A stretch of DNA of 64,000 bases from Acridotheres tristis. Lineage: Eukaryota; Chordata; Aves; Passeriformes; Sturnidae. Under the pieces are notes generated by a model that did not search any database, was not told the origin of the DNA, and was given only the letters and a program-made list of their open reading frames with translations. The DNA lies in assembly GCA_037013685.1 (NCBI GenBank), contig CM072889.1, forward strand, positions 6,829,976-6,893,975, in the 5' to 3' direction. Below are positions 39,634 to 51,639 of this stretch, in pieces; within the stretch, counting starts at the first letter, position 1; every line of letters begins with the position of its first letter. The position numbers were made by a program, and so were the translations under genes.

Positions 39634-42600
39634 CCCTAAGAGATACTTTGCAGCTCAGCAATTGCCTTCTTAGCTGGCTCACCAGTACTTCTGAATCAAG
39701 AGGGTGAGGAGGCATTCTGGAAAAAAAATTGTCTCTAACCTCACTTTCTCAAAATCAAATAGTTTCCAATGAAAATTCTGGATTTTCAGTTATGCAATGG
39801 AAAATACATCTTTTCTTTGGATAGCAAACACTTCACCTGTAGCACTTCACCAAAAATATAATTTGCATTTTGCAGATGCCAGCTATTTTACTTGGTTATT
39901 TTTGAGCCATCCTCTTGCCAGTTCATTCATCTCTCATTTGTGATGTAGGAAAGTTGTACTGACTGGAATACTTTTTCTGGTTCATTCAATCCAAAAACCA
40001 GTCAGGTAGTTGATAATGATGAATAAAACCATCATTTTCACGTTCTGCAGTCCTTGTTCACAATCTAGAAGTAGTTTATGCTTATTCCCATGTTTAATCT
40101 TTTGTGGAATAATTAAATGCCTTCTAACAAAGTAAGTTTATGGGTAAATCCACACTACAGAATAAGTACAGCACAGTGCAGGTGCGTCTTCAGCTAATGG
40201 TAATACAATTAGCACCAAAATGAGGTGTAGAGGTAGGAGTCATTCACAGCTACAAGAATCAGGGTAAAACATCCCTGGGCAAAAATTTCTGATGGATGAG
40301 CCTCTGTGTCTTACTGCTTTTCACACGTTCCTCATCTTCTTCCTTCTTACTCAATATTGCAGTCGGCTGTTGAAATAAGGTCATAGGGAACAGAAGCACA
40401 ATTATTGAGAGGCCATAATTGTTTTTAAAAAATCAGAAGAAAATTACAAATTAAAGTGGAATGATTATCTGGTTCACTCTGACTTCCATTTTCTAATCAT
40501 CCTAAATTATGTTAATGTACGTTTTCAAGCTCAAAATTAGCAAAGGTCCCATGATGTAATTCTCCTAACACCCACTGAATATTACATTATACCAGTCCAA
40601 TTTCATTTCAATCTTTGGCAGCAGCAACTGTCACTCAGGGCACATATATGGGGGTTTAGGGACCTCCCACCTGTTCTGTTTCTAGATAGTACTTTTAATA
40701 CATGAAGTTTAGGAGTCATTGTGAAGTTAAAATCGGTTTCTTACTTGTAAAGGCCTAGGAATGTAAGATTAAAAAATAACTCTTAAAACATGTTTGTCTT
40801 TGAAATATCTTAAATTAATAATCAAAAGCTTGCATCACGTCTAAAACAAATCAAATTCAGTCATGAAGATGAGAAACAGGAATTATATCTGAGTAGCGAG
40901 GCTGATGGAGACTCAATGAGATCATTTTGTTCAAAGATTAAAGGCGATGAACACTGCAATAGTTGAGGAGGACGGCTACAAACGCATCTGACTAGAGCTG
41001 CGAAATTCAGTAATGATCAAAAGTTAATTATCAAAGCAGAGAGAACTACTCAACACAGAAAATTTGAGTCAATAGCTAAGCAGCTGAGAAAAGAAGTAAT
41101 TTGGAAGAAGTATTTTCCTATAATGAAGTTGTATAAAAGATGTACATTTCAAAGAAACCTGCCTAAAACAAGATTGCATTCTTCCTGTGATCAGAGAAAA
41201 ATAATTAGCTCTAATTGATAGACCTGCTGCACACCAAATATTTTCAAACAATATGTTTCTGCATCAAAGCTTAATGTGTAGAGATACTCACTGTCACTTT
41301 GATTTTGCCTTCCATTATCTTCTGCCACTGGGCATGCTCATGATATCGCAACAAATATGCTTTGAAACATGAATGAGCAACACCTACAAGACAAATAAAA
41401 GCAGAAGGACAGATCCTGCATTTCTTTCTCAGATGAAATCCCTGATGTATTGTGTGCTGTGTTTAACATCATTGTGATACCACTCAAAGTGAATCCTTTG
41501 TAATAGGAAACGACCAGTTGCCTGATGATCCAGCATTAAACTGGGCCGACATGTAGATTAACCTAAGCACTTGCAATGGTTTTTCAGTTTTGTATAAGCA
41601 AGCATGTGTGTGAAGGACACTGTTCCTCCAGCATGTGCCTTTTCTTAAGAGTTAGGAAAATGCCTTTTTCTGGTAACAAAGGAAAAAGGAGGTGGAAATT
41701 CTCCATGTAAAAATCTAGGGAAAGATACGTGCTAGAATGTTCATGGTCCAAGAAAACAAAAGATATATCTATAATTTTTTCTTCCTGAAGCTGCAACATT
41801 TCTTTCAGGGTAGATGGTTGTGATCGACATAGCTAAGTGGTCAAAATCAAACATGTGGTTTAGACTCTGCTCTTTCATATTCTGTGACTTTGACATTGCC
41901 AGTTCTCACTCTCTGAAATATCTTCATCTTCTTTAATCTTTCCTGTAAACAGTTTAGCTCACACCATCATGCATGTGCTCTCCAGAATATATTCTGCTGC
42001 ATTTTGAATTAAATCAACTGCATTATCATGATTTACCTGTGATCCTAGACACTCCTCTCTGCGGTTTCCTCTGTGTCTTGATACCTGCTTTTGTGTAGTG
42101 ATTTTTGAATAATTCAGGGGAAAACCTTGATTTAGGTGCAAGTTTCACATGCTTGAACTCAGAATTGTTATAGTCCAGCTATTTGGTATATAGAAGAGTC
42201 AAGGAAAATACCACTCTACAGTCAAAAAAAATCTGACATTGTGGAATAATGTTTATGAGCTTTAAAAATAATTGTTTCCTGCAGGGTGGGACTGAAACTT
42301 GGCTTTTAGTGGGAAGCTTGGGAAACTGAAATGCCATTTTTGATGGTGTTTCAGTTCATTTAAAATGGAGCGTTTGTGTGTTGTTACATGTAGTTTATTA
42401 CTTAGAAAGTTTCTTAATAGCATGCTTGTGACTCTGCATTAGCATATGGCCGCTGAAAAAGGGAGATTTGGAAGAGAACTATTGGAAAGAGACACAATCA
42501 CAGTATCTCACTTTTGAGGAAGGATCCCATTTCATCATAAGCTTGTTTGAGAAGGCATAATTAGGCTTGGGTTTTTCTCAATTACTTGTGCAATCTGAAG

Positions 42601-44263
42601 TTGAGCATTTCCTGGGGCGTTTTATTTGTTTTATTTAGCAGGCCTACTGTACAATTAGTATAGTTGATTCCTGTCATGCATTCATTGATTTATTCTTTAG
42701 ATGCAAAATATAATCTAAATGAAACAAAAACATTTTTCTTTGCAAGCTGGGAGTCAGCCCAGAGGATTGCTGTTGCGCCGTCCAAGCTCTCACAAGCTCT
42801 CACTTTCTCCCAAATTTTAAACTCATTATGAGGGATTTCCATGAATTTAAACACAGATATTACCTTTGCTGTGATGGGAGGCAAAAGCAGGAATTTTGAA
42901 AAACCAGCCCCATCATAGAGCCCAAGGGAAAATTTGTTCTGGCAAGTTTGGAGCCCACTTGTGCAGATCCCAGAGGTTTCAAAAGTTCATCAGTTTTCAT
43001 AAAGGATTTAATTTGTCAAGAGTTTATATGAGCATTTCTCGGAACCGCTAATACTCACACTTCTTATGTAGGAACCATTTTATTTCCATCTCTAAGTATA
43101 GCAGAGGTTAAAGTTCCTCACCATAACCCTTCTCCTAAATGTTGGAAGGCTTTTAAGAATACCTCTGCAGGTAATCAGGCACTAAAACTTTCCTTTGTAT
43201 AATGGGTTTATGGATCAGTTGTCTTAATTCTGCCTTTCGCCACTCTCTGTGCTTGTAATCTCACCAACCATCTGACCACTTTCTACATTTAAATCTATTA
43301 CAGCCTTGTTCTGCAAACACCAGGAGGAATTCTCTAAAATTATAGAATACTAGCTTTTTCTGCTAGTGATATTTCCAGCCCTCTTCCTTGAAAATATTAT
43401 TTACCTATTCTGAAGAAAACAAGAGTGGGATGCAAGGTCGTTTCAGATTACATAATTATGCCAGAGAAGCATTAAAGGGAAAAGCCTCCACTAACATCTT
43501 GAGCAGCTTAACCCGTGTGATAGACTGGTGCAGCACTGCCATCGGTGCCCCCAGCTGTGTTGCTTAGCAACATTTTAATTCAAGAAGAATCGAAGGAGAT
43601 GAAATCCCTGTGGAGAGGGAAACAGAAATAAGAGGGCCGTTGACAGATGATCTGAGTTGTTTCTTCTAATATACTGTGAAGATCACTGGCTCTTTTCATG
43701 AATGATAAATGGACTGTACACAGATCAATGGGTTCAACAATAAACTGGAACCAGGCTCCATGTCTGAGGTGGTTCAGGCCTAGAGGCCCAAAGATTTACT
43801 CATTTAGATGATTTGGAGTGTTTTTTCTTAAAGGTTTCACAAGAGGAAATTGATCTGAACATTTGGTCATCTCTTGCCCTTTTCTGTTGCTGGTGAATAA
43901 AAACAGTTTTGGAAATGGAGTCCGTTCTTCCCTCTATTCTTCCCTCTATTTTTTCCTGTTGTTGTTCTTGCTGTAGGGACAGATAGCTTGTGACAAAGTG
44001 GCCAGACCTCAGAGTGGGAAATGAAGTAGCAGCCCTGAATGAACAGTTCTCAAAGACTGGTGGTCATTAAAAATAAACAAACCCTGCTGATACCACAAAC
44101 TGGGCCAGGAGCATTTCAGACCCAGCACTCTCTCTCTGAATGGTCCTATAGCCTGTGTCCCAGCTCTGGGATGTTGCTGGTGAAAAGCTCCCATGAGCTG
44201 ATGTTTGCTTGCTTTGGTGTGTGGCTTAATGATTTGTTTTCCCCACCCCTCTTGTGTTTACAG

Positions 44264-44301
44264 GCTGCCGAAAAGACAAAATTGAGAAACATTCCTGTAA
44301 A
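44264..44301 (+). CDS. AFF2: Internal coding exon B of the same gene, most likely AFF2 (FMR2)
   Basis: A pyrimidine-rich acceptor ending tttacag (AG at 44262-44263) is followed by 38 bp reading AAEKTKLRNIPV plus the bases AA of a split codon, then a perfect donor gtaagt at 44302. Entry is in phase 0, matching the end of exon A. Exit is in phase 2; a following T or C would make the split codon Asn. From memory, mammalian AFF2 has a closely similar stretch here (Q-A-x-E-K-x-K-x-R-N-x-P-V-N), while AFF3 has a different continuation, so AFF2 is favoured. Mammalian AFF2 carries an extra short segment between the two motifs; I could not find a matching exon in the 15.5-kb intron. The next exon lies outside the window. 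Confidence 0.85.
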
Positions 44302-44459
44302 GTAAGTTATTTTTATATCCCTTTGAAAATGCAAGTTTAACAACATTGTTGTATACAATGACTAAAAAGACAGTAAGAAGGGTGATGAAGGAGATAATAG
44401 AATTCATGTTACCCCTAATCATAGGAGTAAAAAGATCAGTATCATTGAGGAAAGCTTTT

Positions 44460-44491
44460 GATTTCTCATGTGATTTCTCATGTGATTTCTC
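44460..44491 (+). repeat. 12-bp tandem repeat, nearly three copies
   Basis: gatttctcatgt occurs twice in full and a third time as gatttctc, about 160 bp after the exon B donor. Confidence 0.95.
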
Positions 44492-46539
44492 AGAGATTGC
44501 ACTCCTCAAGTTTTATTCAGTTTCCATAAATTAATGTGTTGTCCATGAATAGCTGCCAAATAATCACAATCATACTCAATACATAGTGCTTCCAGCCTTG
44601 GGGAGGTTTGTACATGCTAAAAAGATTATGATTTTTAATTGCAATCCTCGAAAAGGTCTGTCTGGGGAAATAACTAGGAATGTGCCAAATAATTTCTAGA
44701 CACATGGGAATATTTTGCACCTATTTGTGAAGGCTTTGCCATCCTGCTGATTAAGAGCTCTTTCTCCCTCTGTGCATGCCCCTCTGTTACGCCATATGCA
44801 CATACATGTTTCTGCACTTTGCAGCAGGGCTTTGTGAAGGGTGAGCAAGGTACCAGGGAGCAATTTCAGGGGCATTTTATGATAAGTTCTTAAATCTTAG
44901 GGCACTAGCGGCAACACTCAATCATATATCTTTGAATTAAGAAAGTTGCTGTATAGATGTCTTGGTCTTTGAGAAAAGGCATTTTCAGTTAAAGCTAACA
45001 GCATCAGTTATTAAACAGTTATTCTGTTTAAATAATTAATACTTCAGTCCTAATGGACTCTTATGTACCAATAAAAACATATATTTTTACTGCAGTAGGT
45101 TATTGTAGCAGTTTAACTGCATCCCAGGAACTGTATATTCCTGTTACAGACAGAGTTCTTATTTTTATAGTAGTTTGCTGACCTTGCTGACTTCTAGACT
45201 GGAGTGGGTTTGTGTTTGTAAGAACATGCACTAACAGGATTCCCCGATCATTGTGTTCTAGCACCCATAACAGAAAGGGACAGTTCTGTCTGTCACTTGG
45301 ATTCTATCATATATAGTAATTTACACCTTAAAAAGTGAACACAAGATGTGTATGAACACTCCTTGGAGTGATTAGGCAATATGTCAGATGACCATAAATC
45401 ACTCTCTCTTTATGTTTCATTCAGTCTGATAAAAAAATAGATATAGGATCCAGCAGGGACCTGATAGCATGTGAAACTTGTAATAAGACAAAGGACTTTT
45501 CTTGCCTATAGGGCTAATTCAAATTCAGTTCAAGCTGAATTAAAGTCATTGTTAGCTGCTGGTTGTTTAATAGAGGGTGAAATGAGCTGTGTTTCACCTC
45601 ACATTATACGGGATCCAGGAGTTGCAAAGTGATGAAATTCCTGGGGAACAGATCCAAAATAATCATTTATCATTCCTACACTTTTTTTAATATTTTGAAT
45701 CAAATTCTCAGGAATGACTTAACTGAATTGTATCTTCCCACTTGTAACAGAGACATTGAGCACTGCAGTTACTAAACAGCATGTATGTCACACTGATGCC
45801 AAATTAATCCACCAGAAATATTTGAGAGTTAGGGGGAAAGGATGATTTAGGTTAAGTAATTTTTTATTGGACTTGAGTAAGGGTAAAAATTTGAGATGGA
45901 AGAAAGCCAGATGGACATTCTCATTCTTTCCACATACATGTGTGTATTTCACCCTGTCATGTTTCCCCCAGCTGGTTGTTTAACTTCTCCTTGACTATGT
46001 TCATGGTTGCAGTTTCAATTAGTACCCTAGGGGGATCCATTATACCTATTAATTACACTGTGCATAGCAAAACAGCTGAAAAATCTGCCTAGTTTTGTTC
46101 AGTGACATATATCTACTTAAAGTACCTGTATACAGTTATGATTGTATGCTAAAGCTCTCAGGGCAAAAGAAAGAATAGTGTCTTTAAGAAAGCTGTAGTA
46201 GCTATGGATTGCATTTATATGTGTTAGAGCCACACTTGGTAGAGCTCAGACTTGGCCAGCTTTTATTTGCTACTTTTGTCGCTCTCAAATGTCAAGAATT
46301 TCACTTGAATTTTAATGTTCTTCAGCTATGCCATGTAAAGTTAGTGGCTTCCATTGTCATAAGGGCTGAAAGCTGTACAGATTCCTTCTACCGTATGTGA
46401 CTTATCACATACATGTTTTAAAACACGTTTTTATTATTAATACATATGTGATAGTATACTTCTTCAAATGTGAATTGCTTTTGGCTAAAAGCCATGTACT
46501 CATAAGTAGAGTCGAATCTAACTACATTTGACATCTGCT

Positions 46540-46585
46540 ATAATATATATTTTTTTTACATATATAAATATATATATAAAATATT
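46540..46585. repeat. AT-rich simple repeat
   Basis: Alternating TA runs around a T8 run form a near-self-complementary low-complexity stretch. Confidence 0.85.
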
Positions 46586-46984
46586 CGCAGTTTTCATTAG
46601 CATAAACAATTTCCTTCTTTTTACCTTATGCTGACATAGTTCTTGTGTTCCAAAACTGGAAGCAGAAATTACTCCCTTTTAAAGACCATAGGTTATATAG
46701 GTCCTTGGACAGAGCCAATAGTGCCACCATTCAATGTATTAGTTTAGAAGCATGATGAAAATTTCTATAGAAATGGTCTGTTTAATTTCCATTGCTGAGT
46801 TCATTAATGTAGCTGGTGTAATGTTTGGTAGGAATTTTACTGTTCATTTATGTTCTCTTGAATCCCTATAGAAATACAAGGAAAGGGGGAAAAACAAGGA
46901 AGTCTTCTTTTTGCAGTTTAGTAAGGCAGCCAAAGCAGCTGGTTTCTCAATGTCCGAGTGTGTATTGGTGCTCAGACTACGTTG

Positions 46985-47370
46985 TGAGGTAAATCCCTTT
47001 TTCCTCTCCGGTCCTCCGGCTAGCTCTGGACCAGAGAGGGGTGGGAAATCCTCATAGACAAAGGCAAAGAACCAAAGAAGGCTCTTTTCTCCTGTGGGAA
47101 GGTGATCCACAGTTTATTCTGTCCACATGGCAAAAGGAGAAAAAGCGAGAGAGAAGATGGCGGGCACTTTTAAACTCAGGGAAAGGGGAGGAACAGACCC
47201 GTGACCAATGGGACACCGGCGACGGGGAGGGGCTAAGGGAGGGCTGAACCAACTTCACAAGCTCCGGGGAGATACAGGGCAAACCATTTTCTCAGTTCAA
47301 TATGAAACATAACAGTGCAATATAAAACCATGAACAGTGCAACTTAATAAACAAACAGTGCAATACAACA
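46985..47370 (-). repeat. Proviral 3' LTR
   Basis: This 386-bp direct copy of the LTR at 54505-54895 has the same TG...CA ends, TATA-like box (47168-47174) and AATAAA (47113-47118, read on -). It directly follows the polypurine tract on the - strand. If its poly(A) signal works, a transcript would terminate on the strand opposite to AFF2. Confidence 0.95.
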
Positions 47371-47382
47371 CCTCCCCGTGTT
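47371..47382 (-). promoter_or_regulatory. Proviral polypurine tract
   Basis: On the - strand the bases directly before the 3' LTR read ACACGGGGAGG, immediately followed by the LTR's TGTTG. A G-rich purine run touching the 3' LTR is the plus-strand primer of reverse transcription, and it independently confirms LTR boundary and orientation. Confidence 0.8.
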
Positions 47383-47538
47383 TTGCTAAATAAAGTTAAA
47401 AGAAAGGCGTCGGACTTATTCTGATTCAGAATATGGATTTACCCACCACTTACAATTTGTGGGCAAGTTAGACTGTTTATGATTTGCTAACTCCATTTGG
47501 TTGACTTCTGAGGTAGCAGAAATTAAGCCGTTGATTGC

Positions 47539-47930
47539 TTAAAAAATTATGCAACTTAGAATTCTGAATGTCAACGCTATAAGGTAAAGAACAACAAAAA
47601 ACGACAAAATTGTTTTAACTGTTGAACTCCACCACCCCGTGAGTCCTCAGTCTTTGAACAGTTCACTGAACCAATCCTCAGATTCTTGCTTCATTTGTCT
47701 GATCAAGCTTTTTATGTCTTGGAGGGCTGTGTGGATGTTGGGAGCCTTTGAGGTCAGGCTCATGCAACAAAGTCCTTCAAATTCCTGGCATAGGAGTGTC
47801 TGTGCCAGGGTCACCCAGATGTTCTGGTGCGGCTGAGGGACGATCCACACAGCTGTCAGACTGCTTAGTGAGAACAGGATGACAACTTGGATGGGGCTTA
47901 TTGTGAGGTTGGGTGGGAGGTAGGTTTTTT
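47539..47930 (-). pseudogene. env: Internally deleted env remnant with its splice acceptor
   Basis: On the - strand a pyrimidine tract ending in AG (47932-47931) looks like the env splice acceptor. The frame after it gives a hydrophobic leader (about VVILFSLSSLTAVW) and a few residues resembling the surface-subunit start (WIVPQP). It passes in frame straight into a transmembrane-subunit CX6CC motif (CQEFEGLCC). Most of the surface subunit, well over 1 kb in a normal env, is missing. A TGA at 47649-47647 then interrupts before a membrane-spanning segment (ILSFFVVLYLIAL), with the natural-looking end at TAA 47541-47539. It is a remnant without function as a receptor-binding glycoprotein. Confidence 0.75.
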
Positions 47931-48063
47931 CTAAAAAGCAAAAACAAACAATTTAAAGCATATTAAAAGTCAGGGTGTCTGCCAGAATGGAACCAGATCT
48001 CAGGAAGGTTTTCTCTCCTCTTTCTGGTGGTGTCTTCTTTTTGAAGCAACTGCTACTTGCTTC

Positions 48064-49001
48064 TCATCCCCTTCTGCTGGACCTGGGTTTTTGGGGATGT
48101 AAGGTTTTATCCACTTTTAGGGTTATCCAACATGGCCCTGAGGGGGTGGATATGCACACGTAACAATGCCCCCAGATAACAAGTTCATAAGGGCCCTTGG
48201 TCTCCCAAGTTTCTGGGTCCCTAATTAGGACAGGTGGACGCTGGGACAACTTAAACTGATCACTGCTGTTAAAGTGACATACCACCAGAGAACTCATATT
48301 TTCAAATGAACCATTTAGAAAATTGATGGTAAACATGGCTTTGCAGAGCTTTTGTTGTGACAACATCCACACTGTTGAATTGCTCTGTCTAGCCAGGACT
48401 TGCTTGAGCGTCTGATGGGCACTCTTAACCACACCTTGGCCTGTGGGGGAGTGGGGGATGCTCGTTTTACGTTCCACTCCCCACTGCTGCACAAATTCTA
48501 GGAATTCCTTAGATGTATTCACTGGGCCGTTATTGGTCTTGATTTCCCTAGGGATCCCCAGCACTGAAAAGGCACTAGGTGTTGTTTGGCATGCACAGCC
48601 CTTTCTCCTGCGTAGGCAGAGGCATAAACCTCACCTGCATATGTGTCAATGCTTCTATGTACATATTTGAGGCAACCAAAACTGGGAATGTGTGTTATGT
48701 CTGTCTGCCACACTTTGCAGCTTCCAAGGTCTCAGAGGTTAACCCCAACACCCACTGATGGCATGATCTGGATCTGGCAACTGGGACAGGTGGCCACAAT
48801 GGCCCAGGCCTGACTCTGTGTTAGTTGGGACTGACGGATCAGACCGGGCACATTCTGATGGTATTGCTGGTGACTCAGCTTCACCTTTCGAAAGATGTCT
48901 GAGAGGCGTGCCTTTTCAGCTGGGGCAGCAAGGGAGTCTGCTTTATGATTCCCTTCTGTGATTTCACCTAGCAAAACGGTATGTAGCCTCACATGCATCA
49001 C
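48064..49001 (-). pseudogene. pol: Proviral integrase with frameshift and two altered catalytic positions
   Basis: The HHCC zinc domain is present: His codons at 48872-48870 and 48860-48858 (SHQQYHQN), Cys codons at 48788-48786 and 48779-48777 (CPSC). The core starts with QTDITHIP, first catalytic Asp intact at 48701-48699. After a frameshift near 48560 the frame contains TNNGPVNTSKEF and SPTGQGVVKSAHQTLKQ. The second acidic position is Asn (48534-48532) and the third, 36 residues on, is Lys (48426-48424), so two of the three DD35E residues are gone. The frame ends at 48064 after an SH3-like tail. Confidence 0.95.
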
Positions 49002-49032
49002 AGAGAATGGATGCTCTCTATGTGAAACTAAA

Positions 49033-49622
49033 TTAGTTTCGAGAGCAACCTGAAGAGATGCTCGTTCTCAATGTCTTTGAGAATTGCTCAGCGAATTGCT
49101 CCACCCTGGACACTATCCCCGCCAAGTAGGCTGAGTCGGTTAACAAATTAATTGGCTCCGAGAACTTCTCAAAGGCTCTCATGACTGCAGCCAGTTCAGC
49201 AACCTGGGGTGACCCCTCCACAAACACATCATCAGCTGAGTCTGGGGATTTCTCCAAGTCATCATTGACTTGTGGGATGCCCTGGATGCATCAGTGAACA
49301 CTGTGAGAGCTTTGAGTGGCCTACGGCTCCTTTTCTCAGGAGGAATGAGGTGGAATTCCTCATTAAACAGCTTGTGTGACAGGGCGTGGACTGATATTTG
49401 TCCACTGTAACTGTCCAGAGATACCTGGAGTTTGGCATTGCTCTGGAGCAGGTGCTCAAACATCTCCTTGGTCAACTTCTCAGGAGAGTTTTTTTCCTCC
49501 TTAGAAAGTTTGACTGGGAGGTGAATACACACAAAATCACAACCAGCCAGCTCACGCAGTCTTACCCTGGCTTTCCTGATCAGCTGAGCCATCAGCTCTT
49601 GTGGCTTGGTGATGATCTTGGA
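49033..49622 (-). pseudogene. pol: Proviral RT connection and RNase H, frameshifted
   Basis: The frame at 49592-49179 covers the end of the connection (LIRKARVRLRELAG) and the start of RNase H at LTVFTDAS, with the first catalytic Asp at 49292-49290. A second frame (49257-49033) carries the remaining signature residues in PQVAELAAVM and NLLTDSAYLAGIV. The frameshift between the two disables the enzyme. Confidence 0.9.
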
Positions 49623-50640
49623 TCATTGATGGTAGAGGAAAACCCACTCTATGATTAAGAGTGGATCTTTCTGCCCTTTGACCCATTGGAATATTAAACC
49701 ATGCAAGTGTGACAACTTTCCCAGGACAATGAATTTGAAAGGCATCTCGGGCTGAAAACGATGAGCTTGCCTCTCGGCCAAAGCCTTCTGTGCCTTTTGG
49801 ATTGCAGCTTTTGCCTCTGGGGTGAGTTCCCTGAGAGAGGCCAGCTCTCTCTCCCCCTTCAATAAATTGAGAAGGGGGCCTAGATCCTCAGTGGTGAGGC
49901 CTAACCAGGGCCTGACCCAGTTCAAATACCCACACAGGGAATGGAGATCTGCTAGGGTTTTGAGATCACTAATGATTTCTAATTTCTGCAGAACAACAGT
50001 CCGTGCAGTGATTTCCAAGCCCAGGTACTTCCAAGGTGGCATCCTTTGGACCTTGTTTTCCTGCAGCTGGAATCCAGCAGAGGTTAAAACTTTAACCACT
50101 AGGTCAAGTATGTGTTGGAGTATAGAGTCAGCGGGACACACACAAGCACATCATCCATGTAGTGGAGGATGACAGCCTCCCTTTTTTTGGGCGTGCACCA
50201 GGGACAGCAGTGAAGCCACGTACCACTGGCAGATGGAAGGACTGCCCTTCATGCCTTGTGGCAGCACTTTCAGTGGTAGCACTTCATTGGGGCTTCTTGA
50301 TTGATGGTAGGAACCGAGAAGGCAATCTTCTGGGTGTAAGGGAATTTGGAAAAAACAGTCCTTGATGTCCAGGACAGCCAATTGCCAATTTCGGGGAAGC
50401 ATCACTGGGGAAGGCATCCCAGGTTGGACGGACCCCATGTCGTCAATTACTTTATTTCCCAGAGGTCATAGAGGAGCTGCCACTTATCCTTTCCTGGCTT
50501 CTTAATCACGAAGATCAGGAAATTCTAGGGGCTAGTTGTCTCTTCTATGTGGCCTTTGGCTAATTGCTCCTCCACAAGCTCCTTGAGTGCCTTAAGCTTT
50601 TCCTTACTTAGTGGCCACTCACCTACCCATCTTGGAGTGT
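49623..50640 (-). pseudogene. pol: Proviral reverse transcriptase, several breaks
   Basis: The N-terminal part begins near 50640 (KLKALKELVEEQLAKGHIEE read through) and has a TAG at 50527-50525 where the family has a conserved Trp. A frameshift follows near 50450. The palm then shows LDIKDCFFQIPLH with the first catalytic Asp. The YMDD box at 50161-50150 is intact but lies in another frame than its upstream sequence. After another frame change, the thumb and connection (KYLGLEITARTVVL, YLNWVRPWLGLTTEDLGPL) run to 49623. Motif order and spacing are those of a betaretroviral RT. Confidence 0.93.
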
Positions 50641-50707
50641 CATCCAGCCATGTTAACTTTTAGGTAGGGCGCTCCACTATGGCCACCTCTAAAAATCCTG
50701 GAGAGTC

Positions 50708-51385
50708 TTAGGGATAACTGATTTGACCCCCCCACTGGGACATGGCATCTCTCCCCCACAGGGGGCACTTGTAGTCAGTGACAAACAGACGGGCACTGGC
50801 CAATTTTCCATCCAGCCCTTCAATTTGTACAATGCTTTTTGAAATCTTTGCCAGTTTGACCACTCCTACACCTTGGATTTTGCCAGCCACAGGTTGCAAT
50901 TCCCATTGTGACAGCCACATCCTTTCAGGTATGATCGTCACATCTGCCCCTGTGTCAAGCAACCTTTCCACATGGAGATGGTCTGACCCATGGGTTAGGT
51001 TGCATGCCATAGAGGGTTTGTCCTCACCAACCACTTCTGCCCAGTAGACTTCAGGTGCTTTTTCCTCTACTGGGACCTCCACTGGAATGGGAATGGCCTG
51101 GGCAAGGATTTGTCCCTTGGCCAAACAGAAGGGTGGCTGAGGGCAGCGTGCCAGGAGAATGAAGTGAGTTATATCTCCCTTGATGGTCATAGGAGCCATC
51201 TCAGTCTCCAGGGGTGTGTGTGCAGTGTCCCTGATAACAGAATACTCGCTGCTGTCCAGTCTCATGTGGTTTATCGTCCTGTCCTGTGAATTGTCCGGCA
51301 GGTCCACTGCAATGACCGTCCAACCTGTAGATCTGAAAAGAAAAGCTTTGGAAGTCATGAGACTGAAACACCCGTGAGGCTGCAA
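50708..51385 (-). pseudogene. pro: Proviral dUTPase-like plus aspartic protease region (open frame)
   Basis: A 225-codon open frame holds a divergent dUTPase-like N-terminal half, with a C-terminal strand pattern around FCLAKGQILAQAIPIP. A retropepsin follows, with the catalytic triplet in LLDTGADVTIIPERMW (Asp codon at 50956-50954) and the closing LWGRDAMSQWG typical of betaretroviruses. It is the only major coding segment without an obvious break. Retroviral pro is reached by ribosomal frameshifting from gag, so the first Met need not be a start. It is called a pseudogene because gag upstream and pol downstream are broken. Confidence 0.88.
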
Positions 51386-51461
51386 AACTTTGTTAAGTAA
51401 ATGTTTGTCATTTTTATTTTCCAGCTGTCCTTTATCCTGCTTCCCTTCCTCTCCCTTTTTT

Positions 51462-51540
51462 GTTCAGGGAGAGACTTTCCCCACTGTGGACCCTTGTCCC
51501 TTTTTTGTTAAGAGAAAGGCTTTCCCCACTGTGGAGCCTG
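51462..51540 (-). repeat. Short tandem duplication between nucleocapsid and dUTPase regions
   Basis: On the + strand the 16-mer CTTTCCCCACTGTGGA occurs twice within about 65 bp, each copy preceded by a ccttttttgtt-like run, so a unit of roughly 50-55 bp is duplicated. In the provirus this duplicates a Ser-Thr-Val-Gly-Lys peptide in the linker. Confidence 0.7.
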
Positions 51541-51639
51541 CTGTATTTATATCATGGCACTGGGCGGGTCCGCGCTCAGGTCTTCGTTTTTTTATTTGTT
51601 GGTGTCTCCTTCTCTTTGATTTTTCTTCCTGTGTTGCTA

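Larger units (their letters stand above)
28742..44263 (+). other. AFF2 intron between exons A and B (15.5 kb)
   Basis: The GT at 28742 and the AG at 44262-44263 bound it. Phase 0 at both ends keeps the frame. It contains the two antisense CR1 fragments and the antisense LTR listed separately, plus an A18 run (37973-37990), a perfect 10-bp hairpin (36827-36849) and small tandem duplications (36066-36099, 43927-43950). No further exon was recognised. Confidence 0.8.
44302..46984 (+). other. Start of the AFF2 intron after exon B
   Basis: It begins with a perfect gtaagt donor. A 12-bp unit gatttctcatgt is tandemly repeated almost three times at 44460-44491, and an AT-rich simple stretch sits at 46540-46585. 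Nothing gene-like is seen before the provirus. Confidence 0.75.

Noticed and set aside
47041..47247. A + strand open frame whose N-terminal part recurs almost unchanged at 54561-54761
   Set aside because: The repetition is simply the two LTRs. The frame is antisense to the LTR, with no independent gene evidence.
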